Below, one piece after another: positions 26,005 through 34,357 of a stretch of 64,000 bases of DNA (position 1 is its first letter; every line of letters starts with the position of its first letter). Source of the stretch: VXPQ01 sp965117025. GTDB lineage: Bacteria > Bacteroidota > Rhodothermia > Rhodothermales > VXPQ01. The stretch is taken from positions 1,240,001-1,304,000 of the forward strand of contig OZ220746.1 of assembly GCA_965117025.1 (NCBI GenBank), in the 5' to 3' direction. Below the pieces are notes generated by a model that was not told the DNA's origin, did not search any database, and worked only from the letters and a program-made list of their open reading frames with translations. The position numbers and the translations under genes were made by a program.

Positions 26005-29000
26005 ATGAAAATCACCGACATCTCGATCAAGTATCGTACGAGCATTGTCGTCCTGACAGCAATTATCGCCATCGGCGGCCTGTACAGCTATGTAACGATT
26101 CCGAAGGAATCCACGCCATCCATCGAGATTCCGCAGATTGTCGTCACCTTGCTATATCCCGGGGCAAGCCCCGACGATGTGGAATCCCTGATCACGCAGC
26201 CTGTCGAACGCGAGGTACAGGCAATCAACGGCATCAAGGAGATTCGTTCCACATCTACCCAGGGCGTATCCACTATCATCGTGGAATTCAATCCGGATGT
26301 TTCCCTGGACGACGCCTATCAGAAGGTGCGCGATAAAGTGGACGTAGCCCGGCCGACGCTGCCCAGCGAAATCGAGGAGCCTATTGTCAGCGAGATCGAC
26401 TTCGATGAATTTCCCATCATGACGGTCAATCTGGCGGCAAATTACTCGCTGTCGCAACTCAAGGAAGTGGCGGAAAATCTCGAAGACGAGATTGAAACCA
26501 TTCAGGAAGTTCTTGAAGTGGATGTAGTGGGTGGCCTCGAGAGAGAGGTGCAAATAGATGTAGACCTGAATGCCCTTCAGGGATACAACCTCGCGTTCAT
26601 GGATATCGTGGACGCCATTCGCGCGGAAAACACCAACATGCCGGGCGGATCGGTGGATGTCGACCGTCTGAACTATCTGGTTCGTGTCGACGGTACGTTC
26701 GACATCCCCGACGAGATCGAGAACATTGTCATCGAGGCGCCCGGAGGACAACCCATTTACGTGCGTGATGTCGCCGATGTCGATTTCGGTTTCAAGGACC
26801 GGGCATCGTACGCTCGCCTCCAGCTCTTCCGCACCGAAACGGACGATGGGGATCTCGTGCGGACGGATGATCAGGATATTCTGCAAGTGATCAGCCTGAA
26901 TGTCAAGAAACGATCCGGGGAAAACATCATCTTGACAGCGAAAGCCGTTCAGGCGGTGGTGGACGAATTCGCATTCCCGCAGGGCACCCGCATCCTCGTC
27001 ACCGGCGATCAAAGCCTGGATGTCCAGAACATGATCGATGACCTGGAAAACAATATCATCAGCGGTCTCATTTTCGTGGTGGCTGTGTTGTTGTTTTTCC
27101 TTGGTTTGCGCACCGCCACCCTGGTCGGCGTCGCCATACCCCTTTCCATGTTCCTTTCGTTCATCATTTTCCAGGCATTCGGCTACACACTGAACTTCAT
27201 TATCCTGTTCAGTCTGATCATTGCGCTCGGAATGCTCGTGGACAACGCCGTGGTCATCGTGGAAAACATCTACCGGTACAGGGAAATGGGCTATTCCCGG
27301 TTCGAAGCGGCGCGCCGCGGCACCGCCGAAGTCGGCGGACCGGTCGTCGCCTCTACGGCCACCACGGTCGCCGCCTTCGTACCCATGCTGTTCTGGCCGG
27401 GCATCATCGGCGAATTCATGCGCAACATGCCGCTTACGCTCATCGTCACGCTGTCGGCTTCCCTCTTCGTGGCGTTGATCATCAACCCGGTCATCACGGG
27501 TATTTTTGTGCGGCTTGAATCGGAAGCGCGTAAAAAGGTCCGGGGAAGCACCCGGCTCGGAAGTGTATTGATCCTGCTCCTGCTCGCAGTGCTGGTGGGC
27601 CTTGCCAATTACAGGATGCTGGTCGTATTCGCCATCGCCATCCCGACGGTAATATGGATCCATGCAAAATGCTTCAAGCCGATCGGCGATTATTTCGCGC
27701 AAAAACTCCTGCCGCGCATCATAACGACCTATCGATCGCTCCTTGCCTGGATGCTTTACCGGGATTACACCGTCCGCCGACCCTGGCTGCGTAACACCGG
27801 GGCGCTTGCTTCCCTGACCGCCGGATTCGTTTTGTTGATCGGGGGCGGCTTGCTGGCGAGCGTGGGAAGCCCCGTGGCGGGAGGCCTGTCCGGACCCGCC
27901 CTGCTCCTTATGATACCGGGGATCCTCCTCCTCTTGCTTGGGGTGCTCGGCGTGATCCTGCATTGCCTCGAAAGTATATTTCTCGGAGGCTGGAAAAGCG
28001 TACGTGCAGGTCTCATCTTCGGCAGCGTCATGCTGGTGATCCTGTTTCTCATCAGGCTGGGTCCGCAGGAAATTCCTTTCTTCGTCATCGTCAATCTTAT
28101 GGCGTTGCCTACCGTCATTTGCGGCATAGGCCTGCTCGGAGCGATTTTCAATCGGCGCAAGCGCAAAATACTGCTGCTTACCGACAACCGGGCGCGTCTG
28201 CTGACCGGCGCCATGGGCGCCTTTATAAGCATCCTTATGGTGTTCCAGTTGGCGCCTACCGGGGTCGAATTCTTTCCGGAGAATGACCCCCGTCAGGTAT
28301 GGGTCACATTGGAGGGGGCGCTCGGCACCAATGTGGATGCCAGCAACGATATAGCGACCACTGCGCACAATCGTATCCTGAACCTGCTCGACAATACGCC
28401 CGAATCAGAGGCCAATCTTAAAAGTGTTCTCGTCAACGTCGGGGTAGGCGGCGACATATTTTTCGGCGGCGGAGCCCAAAGTTCAGAAGTTTCCCGGGTC
28501 ACGCTGAATCTGGCGGACTATGCGGATCGCGAGGAAGCGAGCACCGAGACGCTTTCGAAAATCCGCGCCCGGTTACAAGGGATCCCCGGAACGGACATTA
28601 CAGTCGAGCAAAGCCAGTTGGGACCCCAGACCGGCCTGCCTGTCAATATTGAAATTTCCGGGGAAAATTTCGCGATGATCCGCCAAATAACCCAGGAAGT
28701 GCGCCAGATGCTGGTTGCGGGAGTGGAAAGCGGCGAAATCCAGGGGCTTGTGGACGTGACCGACGACCTGAATGAGGGGCGTCCTGAAATGCAGGTGCAT
28801 ATCGACCGGGAGCGGGCTGCCCGTTTTGGATTGAACACCAGCAATATCGCCACCACGATCCGCGCAGCAATCAATGGGGTCGAAGCAGGTAAATTCCGTA
28901 CGGGCGAAGACGAATACGACATCACGGTACGGCTTCAGGAAGCCGACCGGTCCGGCCTGGAGAGCATCAAGACCTTACGGTCCTTCACGAAGGCAACCAG

Positions 29001-29088
29001 ATCCCTGTCACCGCCGTGGCGGATTTCGACGTGGGCAGCGGCCTCGGGTCCGTTACACGCCTTGACCAGCAGCGCGTATCTACGGTGA
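26005..29088 (+). CDS. RND efflux transporter permease, first part (frameshifted gene)
   Basis: A proton-driven inner-membrane exporter of the HAE/AcrB type. Seen in order are TM1 (about 12-30), the first porter domain (about 35-330), TM2-TM6 with GMLVDNAVVIVENIYRY (one Asp where AcrB has two), and the second porter domain up to about residue 990. Between TM6 and TM7 (about 512-728) there is a hydrophobic stretch with about six extra membrane segments, whereas AcrB has only a short amphipathic linker there. After about residue 991 the reading frame is lost: the true continuation (VLHEGNQIPV) lies one frame over, starting at 28980. One missing base around 28977-28981 explains this; the gene continues to 29837. 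Sequencing error or real inactivation cannot be told apart here. Confidence 0.88.
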   Translation: MKITDISIKYRTSIVVLTAIIAIGGLYSYVTIPKESTPSIEIPQIVVTLLYPGASPDDVESLITQPVEREVQAINGIKEIRSTSTQGVSTIIVEFNPDVSLDDAYQKVRDKVDVARPTLPSEIEEPIVSEIDFDEFPIMTVNLAANYSLSQLKEVAENLEDEIETIQEVLEVDVVGGLEREVQIDVDLNALQGYNLAFMDIVDAIRAENTNMPGGSVDVDRLNYLVRVDGTFDIPDEIENIVIEAPGGQPIYVRDVADVDFGFKDRASYARLQLFRTETDDGDLVRTDDQDILQVISLNVKKRSGENIILTAKAVQAVVDEFAFPQGTRILVTGDQSLDVQNMIDDLENNIISGLIFVVAVLLFFLGLRTATLVGVAIPLSMFLSFIIFQAFGYTLNFIILFSLIIALGMLVDNAVVIVENIYRYREMGYSRFEAARRGTAEVGGPVVASTATTVAAFVPMLFWPGIIGEFMRNMPLTLIVTLSASLFVALIINPVITGIFVRLESEARKKVRGSTRLGSVLILLLLAVLVGLANYRMLVVFAIAIPTVIWIHAKCFKPIGDYFAQKLLPRIITTYRSLLAWMLYRDYTVRRPWLRNTGALASLTAGFVLLIGGGLLASVGSPVAGGLSGPALLLMIPGILLLLLGVLGVILHCLESIFLGGWKSVRAGLIFGSVMLVILFLIRLGPQEIPFFVIVNLMALPTVICGIGLLGAIFNRRKRKILLLTDNRARLLTGAMGAFISILMVFQLAPTGVEFFPENDPRQVWVTLEGALGTNVDASNDIATTAHNRILNLLDNTPESEANLKSVLVNVGVGGDIFFGGGAQSSEVSRVTLNLADYADREEASTETLSKIRARLQGIPGTDITVEQSQLGPQTGLPVNIEISGENFAMIRQITQEVRQMLVAGVESGEIQGLVDVTDDLNEGRPEMQVHIDRERAARFGLNTSNIATTIRAAINGVEAGKFRTGEDEYDITVRLQEADRSGLESIKTLRSFTKATRSLSPPWRISTWAAASGPLHALTSSAYLR

Positions 29089-29837
29089 CGGGGGACGCCG
29101 CACCGGGCATACCCGGTCCTCAAGTGCTTGCAAGCGTGCAAGGATACCTGGCCGAGTACGAGGCAAACCTGCCGACCGGGTACGTACTGACCTATACCGG
29201 CGAAAGCGAAGAGCAGGAAGAATCATTCGCTTTCCTGACCACGGTGCTGATGATCGCCGTATCGCTCATTTTTATGATCATGGTGGCGCAGTTCAACAAA
29301 GTGACGGTGCCCTTCATCATCATGCTGGCTGTAGGATTCTCCCTGATCGGGGTGCTGCTGGGCCTCATCCTTACACGTACGCCGTTCGGGCTGTTCACCT
29401 TCATCGGCATTATTTCCCTGGCTGGCATTGTCGTGAACAACAATATCGTTCTGGTCGACTACATCATGCAGCTGCGAGATCGGGGGATGGACAAACACGC
29501 TGCCATTATCGAAGGCGGCGCCACGCGCCTGCGACCGGTTCTCCTGACCGCGTTGACTACGATACTGGGCCTCATTCCGCTCACGTTCGGGATCAACATC
29601 GACTTCGTGGGACTGCTGACGGAATGGCGCCCCAATTTCCAGTTCGGCTCCGAGAATACGCAGTTCTGGGGCCCGATGGGCACAGCGATCATCAGCGGAC
29701 TGGTCTTCGCTACATTCCTGACCCTCGTCATCGTGCCCGTGATGTATTCGACGTTCGATTCGCTTGCAAACAGGCTGAGGAGCCTGTTCGGACGCAAACA
29801 GGAAGCCGGTAGCGAACAGGGCGAGGAAAGCATGTAG
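29016..29837 (+). CDS. RND efflux transporter permease, second part (after frameshift)
   Basis: The C-terminal 273 residues of the pump, with in-frame coding readable back to about 28980. They contain the end of the porter domain, TM8-TM12 (from TTVLMIAVSLIFMIMVAQF), VNNNIVLVDYIMQLRDRGMD and ATRLRPVLLTALTTILGLIP, all standard for the second half of RND pumps. No start codon with a ribosome site is convincing, so it is unlikely to be made separately. Joined to the first part, with one base restored, the pump would be about 1278 residues, well above the ~1040 of AcrB because of the internal membrane insertion. The C-terminus is a short charged tail (GRKQEAGSEQGEE). Confidence 0.88.
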   Translation: MADFDVGSGLGSVTRLDQQRVSTVTGDAAPGIPGPQVLASVQGYLAEYEANLPTGYVLTYTGESEEQEESFAFLTTVLMIAVSLIFMIMVAQFNKVTVPFIIMLAVGFSLIGVLLGLILTRTPFGLFTFIGIISLAGIVVNNNIVLVDYIMQLRDRGMDKHAAIIEGGATRLRPVLLTALTTILGLIPLTFGINIDFVGLLTEWRPNFQFGSENTQFWGPMGTAIISGLVFATFLTLVIVPVMYSTFDSLANRLRSLFGRKQEAGSEQGEESM

Positions 29838-29903
29838 GCCGGTAGCGCCGCGAGCTACAGAGAGGTATGGGAGCCGGTGTACCGGAAGAGCCGGTAGCGA
29901 CGT
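29838..29903. other. Short spacer with repeated GCCGGTAGCG and small hairpins
   Basis: GCCGGTAGCG occurs at 29805, 29838 and 29890, and a partial copy is at 29873. GTAGC/GCTAC and CCGGT/ACCGG can form small hairpins. It lies between the efflux operon and mpl. No T-run follows, so it is not a classical terminator. Confidence 0.4.
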
Positions 29904-31397
29904 ATGAAACGGTTAAGCAACTTCGCCGATGCACATCTTCGCATATTTGATCGGCCCGCTCCTCCCGCACCGGAGGAAATAACAAGCGTACACCTCATAG
30001 GGATTTGCGGAACCGGCATGGGATCCCTCGCCGGCCTCCTCCAGGACGCGGGGTACGCCGTGCAGGGATCCGATGAGCACTATTACCCGCCCATGAGCAC
30101 GCGGATTGCGGAGGCGGGCATTACCATGCTCGAAGGATACGATGCAAAGCATCTGGATCCGCCCCCGGACCTGGTGATCGTGGGCAACGCCTGCACCCCG
30201 ACCCATCCGGAAGCATCGTACGCCAGAGAACAGGGCCTCACCCAGTTATCCCTGCCCGAAGCCATCTCGCACTTCTTCCTGGATGACCGGAAGTCGCTGG
30301 TTATTGCCGGCACGCACGGCAAGACGACCACCACCGGCATGCTTGTCCATATCCTGCAGGCCGCCGGGAAGAATCCCGGGTTCCTCGTAGGCGGGTTGCC
30401 CGCAAACGGCGGCCCTTCGTATGACGTCGGCGCCGGGCCTCATTTTGTCATTGAGGGCGACGAATACGACAGCGCCTATTTCGACAAGCGTCCGAAGATG
30501 ATGCACTACCGGCCTGCCAGCGCCGTCATCACGTCACTGGAGTTCGATCATGCGGACATCTACGATACCTGGGAAGATTACCGCGAAGCATTCCGGGAAT
30601 TCGCCGGCCTGGTCGATCCCGATGGACTGCTTGTGTTGAACGGGAACGATCCCGAAGTGCAGGCGCTGGCGGATTATACCCGGGCTCGCGTAGCCTGTAT
30701 CGGCTTTGAAAAAGAGGAGATCGCCGCCGGGAACGTGCGCGCTGCCCCCGGCGGGCAGTGTTTTACGCTGCGGGCGCATGGCCAGGAACAGATGGAGGTT
30801 TTTTTGCCCATGAGCGGGCGGCATAACCTGCTCAATGCGCTGGGCGTCTGTGCGATCGCACTGGACGAAGGCATCACATCCGCACAGATTGCAGAGGGAT
30901 TTGCCTCTTTTTCCGGAATGAAGCGCCGTCAGGAAGTGCTTGGCGAGGCAGACGGCGTCCTTGTAGTAGACGATTTTGCACACCATCCCACGGCAGTAAG
31001 CGAAACAGTCCGTGCAACCGCCGAACGATGGCCCGACCGCCGCATCGTGGCCGTTTTCGAGCCGCGTTCCAACTCAAGCCGGCGAAAGATATTCGAAGAA
31101 CCGTACGGTCACGCCTTCGACCAGGCGGACGCCGTGTTCATCAGCGCGCCGCCTGTACGTCACAACGACAGGGCAGGTGATCTGCTGGATGCGGAAAGAG
31201 TCGGCGATATGCTCGAAGCCCGCGGCGTCTCTGCAACCATTCGACCCGATGCGAAGCGCCTCCTTCCCCCGCTTCTGGACACACTGCGCTCCGGAGATGT
31301 AGCGCTGATCATGAGCAACGGCAGCTTCGACGGACTCCATACCCGCCTGATCGCAGCACTCAGAAAGCGCGAACCGGCAGCTGCGAACCCGGCATGA
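29904..31397 (+). CDS. mpl: UDP-MurNAc:L-Ala-gamma-D-Glu-meso-DAP ligase (murein peptide recycling)
   Basis: A 497-residue cytoplasmic Mur ligase that reattaches the recycled murein tripeptide to UDP-MurNAc. Domains: UDP binding (IGICGTGMGSLAGLL, about 31-45), the ATPase domain with Walker A AGTHGKTTTTGML (about 134) and the EGDEYDSAYFDKRPK motif (about 187) that distinguishes Mpl from MurC, and the C-terminal domain with DDFAHHPTAV (about 355). A linker to the first strand (DRPAPPAPEE) makes the N-terminus slightly longer than in E. coli Mpl. A meso-DAP peptidoglycan is implied. Confidence 0.93.
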   Translation: MKRLSNFADAHLRIFDRPAPPAPEEITSVHLIGICGTGMGSLAGLLQDAGYAVQGSDEHYYPPMSTRIAEAGITMLEGYDAKHLDPPPDLVIVGNACTPTHPEASYAREQGLTQLSLPEAISHFFLDDRKSLVIAGTHGKTTTTGMLVHILQAAGKNPGFLVGGLPANGGPSYDVGAGPHFVIEGDEYDSAYFDKRPKMMHYRPASAVITSLEFDHADIYDTWEDYREAFREFAGLVDPDGLLVLNGNDPEVQALADYTRARVACIGFEKEEIAAGNVRAAPGGQCFTLRAHGQEQMEVFLPMSGRHNLLNALGVCAIALDEGITSAQIAEGFASFSGMKRRQEVLGEADGVLVVDDFAHHPTAVSETVRATAERWPDRRIVAVFEPRSNSSRRKIFEEPYGHAFDQADAVFISAPPVRHNDRAGDLLDAERVGDMLEARGVSATIRPDAKRLLPPLLDTLRSGDVALIMSNGSFDGLHTRLIAALRKREPAAANPA

Positions 31398-31515
31398 TGC
31401 AGCATAAAAACATACGGGGCCAATAGTATACCACTAAACCGGAAGTGCAGGAACCGGGCATATATCGTATTCTGTACGCATTCCTGCAAACGCCCCAGGC
31501 CATTCGAAGACCTTC

Positions 31516-32760
31516 ATGCGCAATTTCACTGTCCTCTTCTGCATCCTGCTCGCCACGATGAACATAGTGTCCGGGTGCAACCCCGGAACTCCTTCAGCCC
31601 CCGCCGCACCCGATGACGATGCCCTGCGCGCCCGCGCCGACTCGCTGGCGCATACCCTCCTCATCGTGGATGGCCATATCGATGTGCCGTACCGGCTCGA
31701 TGCGTTCCATGAAAATATTTCCGAAGAAACTTTCGGCGGAGACTTCGACTATCCGAAGGCTATAGCGGGCGGTCTCGACGCTCCGTTCATGTCGATCTAC
31801 ATCCCGGCGGTCTATCAGGAAACCGGCGGGGCCGCGGAAAAGGCGGATTCGCTGATCGACATGGTGGAAGGATTTGTCGAGCAGTCGCCGGACAAGTTTG
31901 CCTTTGCCCGGTCCGTGGCCGATGTCCGGGCCAACTTCGAGGCAGGGCTCATCTCACTGCCGATGGGTATGGAAAACGGCGCACCCATCGGCGACGACCT
32001 TGCGCGTCTGCACTATTTCCATGAGCGGGGCATTCGATACATCACCCTGACACACTCTCGCGTCAATCAACTCAGCGATTCATCCTATGACTCGACCCGG
32101 GTTCATCACGGCTTGAGCGATTTGGGTAAAGAGGCAGTTCGTGAAATGAACCGGCTGGGAATCATTGTCGATATCTCGCATGTCTCCAACGAAGCATTCT
32201 ACGATGCGATGGAAATCACCGAAGCGCCCGCTCTGGCAAGCCACTCTTCCCCCCGGCATTTTACACCCGATTGGGAGCGCAACATGGGCGACGCCATGAT
32301 CCGGCGTCTCGCCGAAAACGGCGGAGTCATTATGGTCGTCTTCGGATCGACATTCCTGCGCACGGAATACGATGCGGAGGGAGACTCCGTCCGGGCAGCC
32401 ATTGAACAGGAGTTAGCGGCCGCCGGCTATAAGCAGGATTCAGAAGCATACGTACGCCGTTTCGAGGAACAGCGTAAGGCGCATCCGGTCGGATCGGTCG
32501 AGGACATTGTGGCGCAGATCAACCACGTCGTTGCGCTGACGAGCATCGACCATGTAGGGCTCGGATCGGATTTCGACGGCGTTTTTGCGCTGCCGCACGG
32601 TATGCAGGACGTCTCGATGTATCCGAACCTGATCTACTACTTGCTCAAGGAAGGGTACAGCGACGAAGATATCCGGAAGATACTGGGAGAAAACGCGCTG
32701 CGCGTCTGGTCCGATGTGGAAGAGGTGGCGCGTGCGATGCAGGATACCGGGGAGAAATAA
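31516..32760 (+). CDS. Membrane dipeptidase, peptidase family M19, lipoprotein
   Basis: 414 residues. A hydrophobic N-terminus ends in IVSGC (Cys21), a clear lipobox, then a short Ala/Pro linker. The catalytic domain is the M19 (renal dipeptidase) metal-dependent TIM barrel: VDGHIDVPYRLD (first zinc-binding His/Asp, about 52), MGMENGAPIGDD with the bridging Glu (about 153), TLTHSRVNQ, DISHVSNEAFYDAM and SHSSPRHFTPDWERNM (remaining zinc His), and GSDFDGV near the end. M19 enzymes hydrolyse dipeptides, including D-amino-acid dipeptides, outside the cytoplasm. It follows mpl by 118 bases and may belong to peptide recovery, which is inference. Confidence 0.93.
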   Translation: MRNFTVLFCILLATMNIVSGCNPGTPSAPAAPDDDALRARADSLAHTLLIVDGHIDVPYRLDAFHENISEETFGGDFDYPKAIAGGLDAPFMSIYIPAVYQETGGAAEKADSLIDMVEGFVEQSPDKFAFARSVADVRANFEAGLISLPMGMENGAPIGDDLARLHYFHERGIRYITLTHSRVNQLSDSSYDSTRVHHGLSDLGKEAVREMNRLGIIVDISHVSNEAFYDAMEITEAPALASHSSPRHFTPDWERNMGDAMIRRLAENGGVIMVVFGSTFLRTEYDAEGDSVRAAIEQELAAAGYKQDSEAYVRRFEEQRKAHPVGSVEDIVAQINHVVALTSIDHVGLGSDFDGVFALPHGMQDVSMYPNLIYYLLKEGYSDEDIRKILGENALRVWSDVEEVARAMQDTGEK

Positions 32761-32777
32761 AGGAGGAGGAATTTTTC

Positions 32778-32797
32778 AGGGCCTGTTAACAGGCCCT
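32778..32797. repeat. Perfect 20-bp palindrome AGGGCCTGTTAACAGGCCCT
   Basis: It lies between the convergent dipeptidase and truA genes and overlaps the truA stop codon by two bases. As RNA it would fold into a hairpin with a tiny loop and could stop both transcripts, although the T-run (32772-32776) is on the wrong side for the plus strand. The 16 bases TCAGGGCCTGTTAACA recur at 33687-33702, on the other side of truA. Confidence 0.6.
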
Positions 32798-33545
32798 AAT
32801 ACACCACTTCCTCGAGCACAAGCCCATGGGCAGGCGCCGAGGGTCCGGCTGCGCGACGATCTTTCCGGGCAAGAAGGCGGGCCATATCTTCCACGGGACG
32901 CTTGCCGTGCCCTATCTCAAGCAGCGTTCCCACCAGCGCGCGCACCATACCGTGCAGGAACCGGTTTCCCGTTATCTCGAAGCAGGCGTCCCCATTGTCT
33001 GATTCGAGCGTCCAGTGCGCCTCGTGCAGGGTGCAAACACGGTTCTTCGTTTCCGACTGCGTAAGACAGAACGTATCGAAATCGTGTTCGCCGAGGAGGA
33101 TATCGGCAGCGGCCTGCATGAATGCAAAGTCCGGTTCCGGTCGGATATGTACGCGCATATGCCGATCCAGAGCGCGAAAGCCGGTGGTGATGTAGTAGCG
33201 GTAGCGCCGGAGGCGGGCATCGTAGCGGGCATGAAAGCCATCGGGAGCCACGGTGAGCGTGCGGACAGCGATAGCGTCGGGAAGCAGACCGTTCAGGGAA
33301 GCGAGAAGGCGGTGCGTATCTATGTGGACCTCGCCCGGAGAGGCATCAACAAGAAAATGGGCGACCTGCCCCCGGGCATGCACCCCGGCGTCGGTGCGAC
33401 CTGCTCCGACGATTCCCGTCGGGGTGCGCAAGGCGGTTGCGAGCGCCTCCTCGAGCGCGCCTTGCACCGTCGGCCTGCCCGGCTGGATCTGCCATCCGGA
33501 AAAAGGCGCGCCGTCGTATTCTATCGTCATGCGGTATACAGGCAT
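32796..33545 (-). CDS. truA: tRNA pseudouridine(38-40) synthase
   Basis: A 249-residue cytoplasmic enzyme converting uridines 38-40 of the tRNA anticodon stem-loop to pseudouridine. YRMTIEYDGAPFSGWQ (about 4-19), the catalytic Asp in VGAGRTDAGVHARGQVAHF (about 55), RRYRYYI (about 115) and GNRFLHGMVRALVGTLLEIG (about 200) are the family motifs, and the length is usual. It is convergent with the dipeptidase and divergent from aroK. A copy of a 16-bp repeat lies on each side of the gene. Confidence 0.95.
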   Translation of the reverse strand: MPVYRMTIEYDGAPFSGWQIQPGRPTVQGALEEALATALRTPTGIVGAGRTDAGVHARGQVAHFLVDASPGEVHIDTHRLLASLNGLLPDAIAVRTLTVAPDGFHARYDARLRRYRYYITTGFRALDRHMRVHIRPEPDFAFMQAAADILLGEHDFDTFCLTQSETKNRVCTLHEAHWTLESDNGDACFEITGNRFLHGMVRALVGTLLEIGHGKRPVEDMARLLARKDRRAAGPSAPAHGLVLEEVVY

Positions 33546-33686
33546 CGTATGCGCGTCGCATCGGCGGATATCGTATTTTGCACGCGCCGGTCAGGACGCG
33601 CCGTCGGTAGATCGGACGGTCTACCTCAGGAATCGTTCGGTGGCGCCGCCGCTATTACCCCACACCTGCGCCGAGGAACGTTTCCC

Positions 33687-33702
33687 TCAGGGCCTGTTAA
33701 CA
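33687..33702. repeat. Second copy of TCAGGGCCTGTTAACA
   Basis: Sixteen bases identical to 32776-32791, in direct orientation, so the two copies flank truA. Here the right half of the palindrome is missing and the sequence continues CTTTGCTC. It could be a solo end of a lost mobile element or a binding site; nothing decides between these. Confidence 0.5.
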
Positions 33703-33722
33703 CTTTGCTCACAGACCGGGAT

Positions 33723-33737
33723 ATATTCCCGGAATAT
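33723..33737. promoter_or_regulatory. Palindrome just before aroK start
   Basis: ATATTCC and GGAATAT are perfect inverted arms around one C, followed by an overlapping GGAATATTCC palindrome that ends two bases before the aroK ATG. It occupies the place where a ribosome-binding site would be, and no SD is visible. It may be an operator or a translation-control hairpin; this is unproven. Confidence 0.3.
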
Positions 33738-33742
33738 TCCCG

Positions 33743-34291
33743 ATGACCGTTCCTACGCGCATCTATCTGACGGGTTTTATGGGGAGCGGCAAGAGCACCC
33801 TTGGACCCCGCCTCGCAGACCGGCTTGGATATAGTTTTGTCGATCTGGATCGACATATCGAGCAGACGGTGGGCAATACAGTGCAGGCCATCTTTGCCGA
33901 TCAGGGAGAAGAAGCGTTCCGACGCCTCGAAGCCGAGCACTTACGCACGGTATCGCACGCCGAGCGGGTGGTCATTGCGCTTGGAGGCGGTGCGGTCAGC
34001 CGGAAAGAAAACCTGCGTTTCGTAAAGGCGCAGGGGTGCCTGATCTATCTCCGCATGACGCCCCGGCGCCTGGCGGATCGACTTGAAACACGGGCCGCAT
34101 CCCGGCCCATGCTGCATGAGGATGGCCAGCCTTTGTCCGGAGCTGCTTTGCGTAAACGTATCGCGGCCTTGCTGGCGCAAAGGGAATCGTTCTACGAACA
34201 GGCTGACATCGTGCTGGATGTCAGAAAAGACCCTTGGGAAAGCACCGTCTCAGCAGCCACGGAGGCGCTGGAAAGGAAAGGCGGGAAGTAA
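33743..34291 (+). CDS. aroK: Shikimate kinase
   Basis: A 182-residue cytoplasmic kinase phosphorylating shikimate at O3 with ATP in the aromatic amino-acid pathway. Walker A is GFMGSGKST (about 10-18), shikimate contacts are FVDLDRHIE (about 32), and EEAFRRLEAEHL, IALGGGAV (about 78) and the lid Arg in RMTPRRLADRL (about 108) are present, with RPML downstream. Length is normal. It is divergent from truA and convergent with rnhB. aroA, two steps later in the same pathway, is at 59084. Confidence 0.94.
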   Translation: MTVPTRIYLTGFMGSGKSTLGPRLADRLGYSFVDLDRHIEQTVGNTVQAIFADQGEEAFRRLEAEHLRTVSHAERVVIALGGGAVSRKENLRFVKAQGCLIYLRMTPRRLADRLETRAASRPMLHEDGQPLSGAALRKRIAALLAQRESFYEQADIVLDVRKDPWESTVSAATEALERKGGK

Positions 34292-34322
34292 GAGCCGCTT
34301 CCATGTGTCCCGCTCCAGGCAT

Positions 34323-34352
34323 CGCTATGCCTCATCAGGCATGTGCATAGCG
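34323..34352. terminator. Hairpin between convergent aroK and rnhB
   Basis: CGCTATGC (34323-34330) and GCATAGCG (34345-34352) are exact inverted copies; a competing inner hairpin ATGCCT-CATC-AGGCAT spans 34327-34342. It sits in the 66-base gap between the two stop codons. There is no T-run, so termination by it is a guess from position. Confidence 0.4.
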
Positions 34353-34357
34353 TTCCT

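Noticed and set aside
26152..28368. Long minus-strand open frame (738 codons) across the RND gene
   Set aside because: It is antisense to a clear RND pump, has His/Gln/Asp/Glu-rich low-complexity composition and no domain; high GC content explains the absence of stops.
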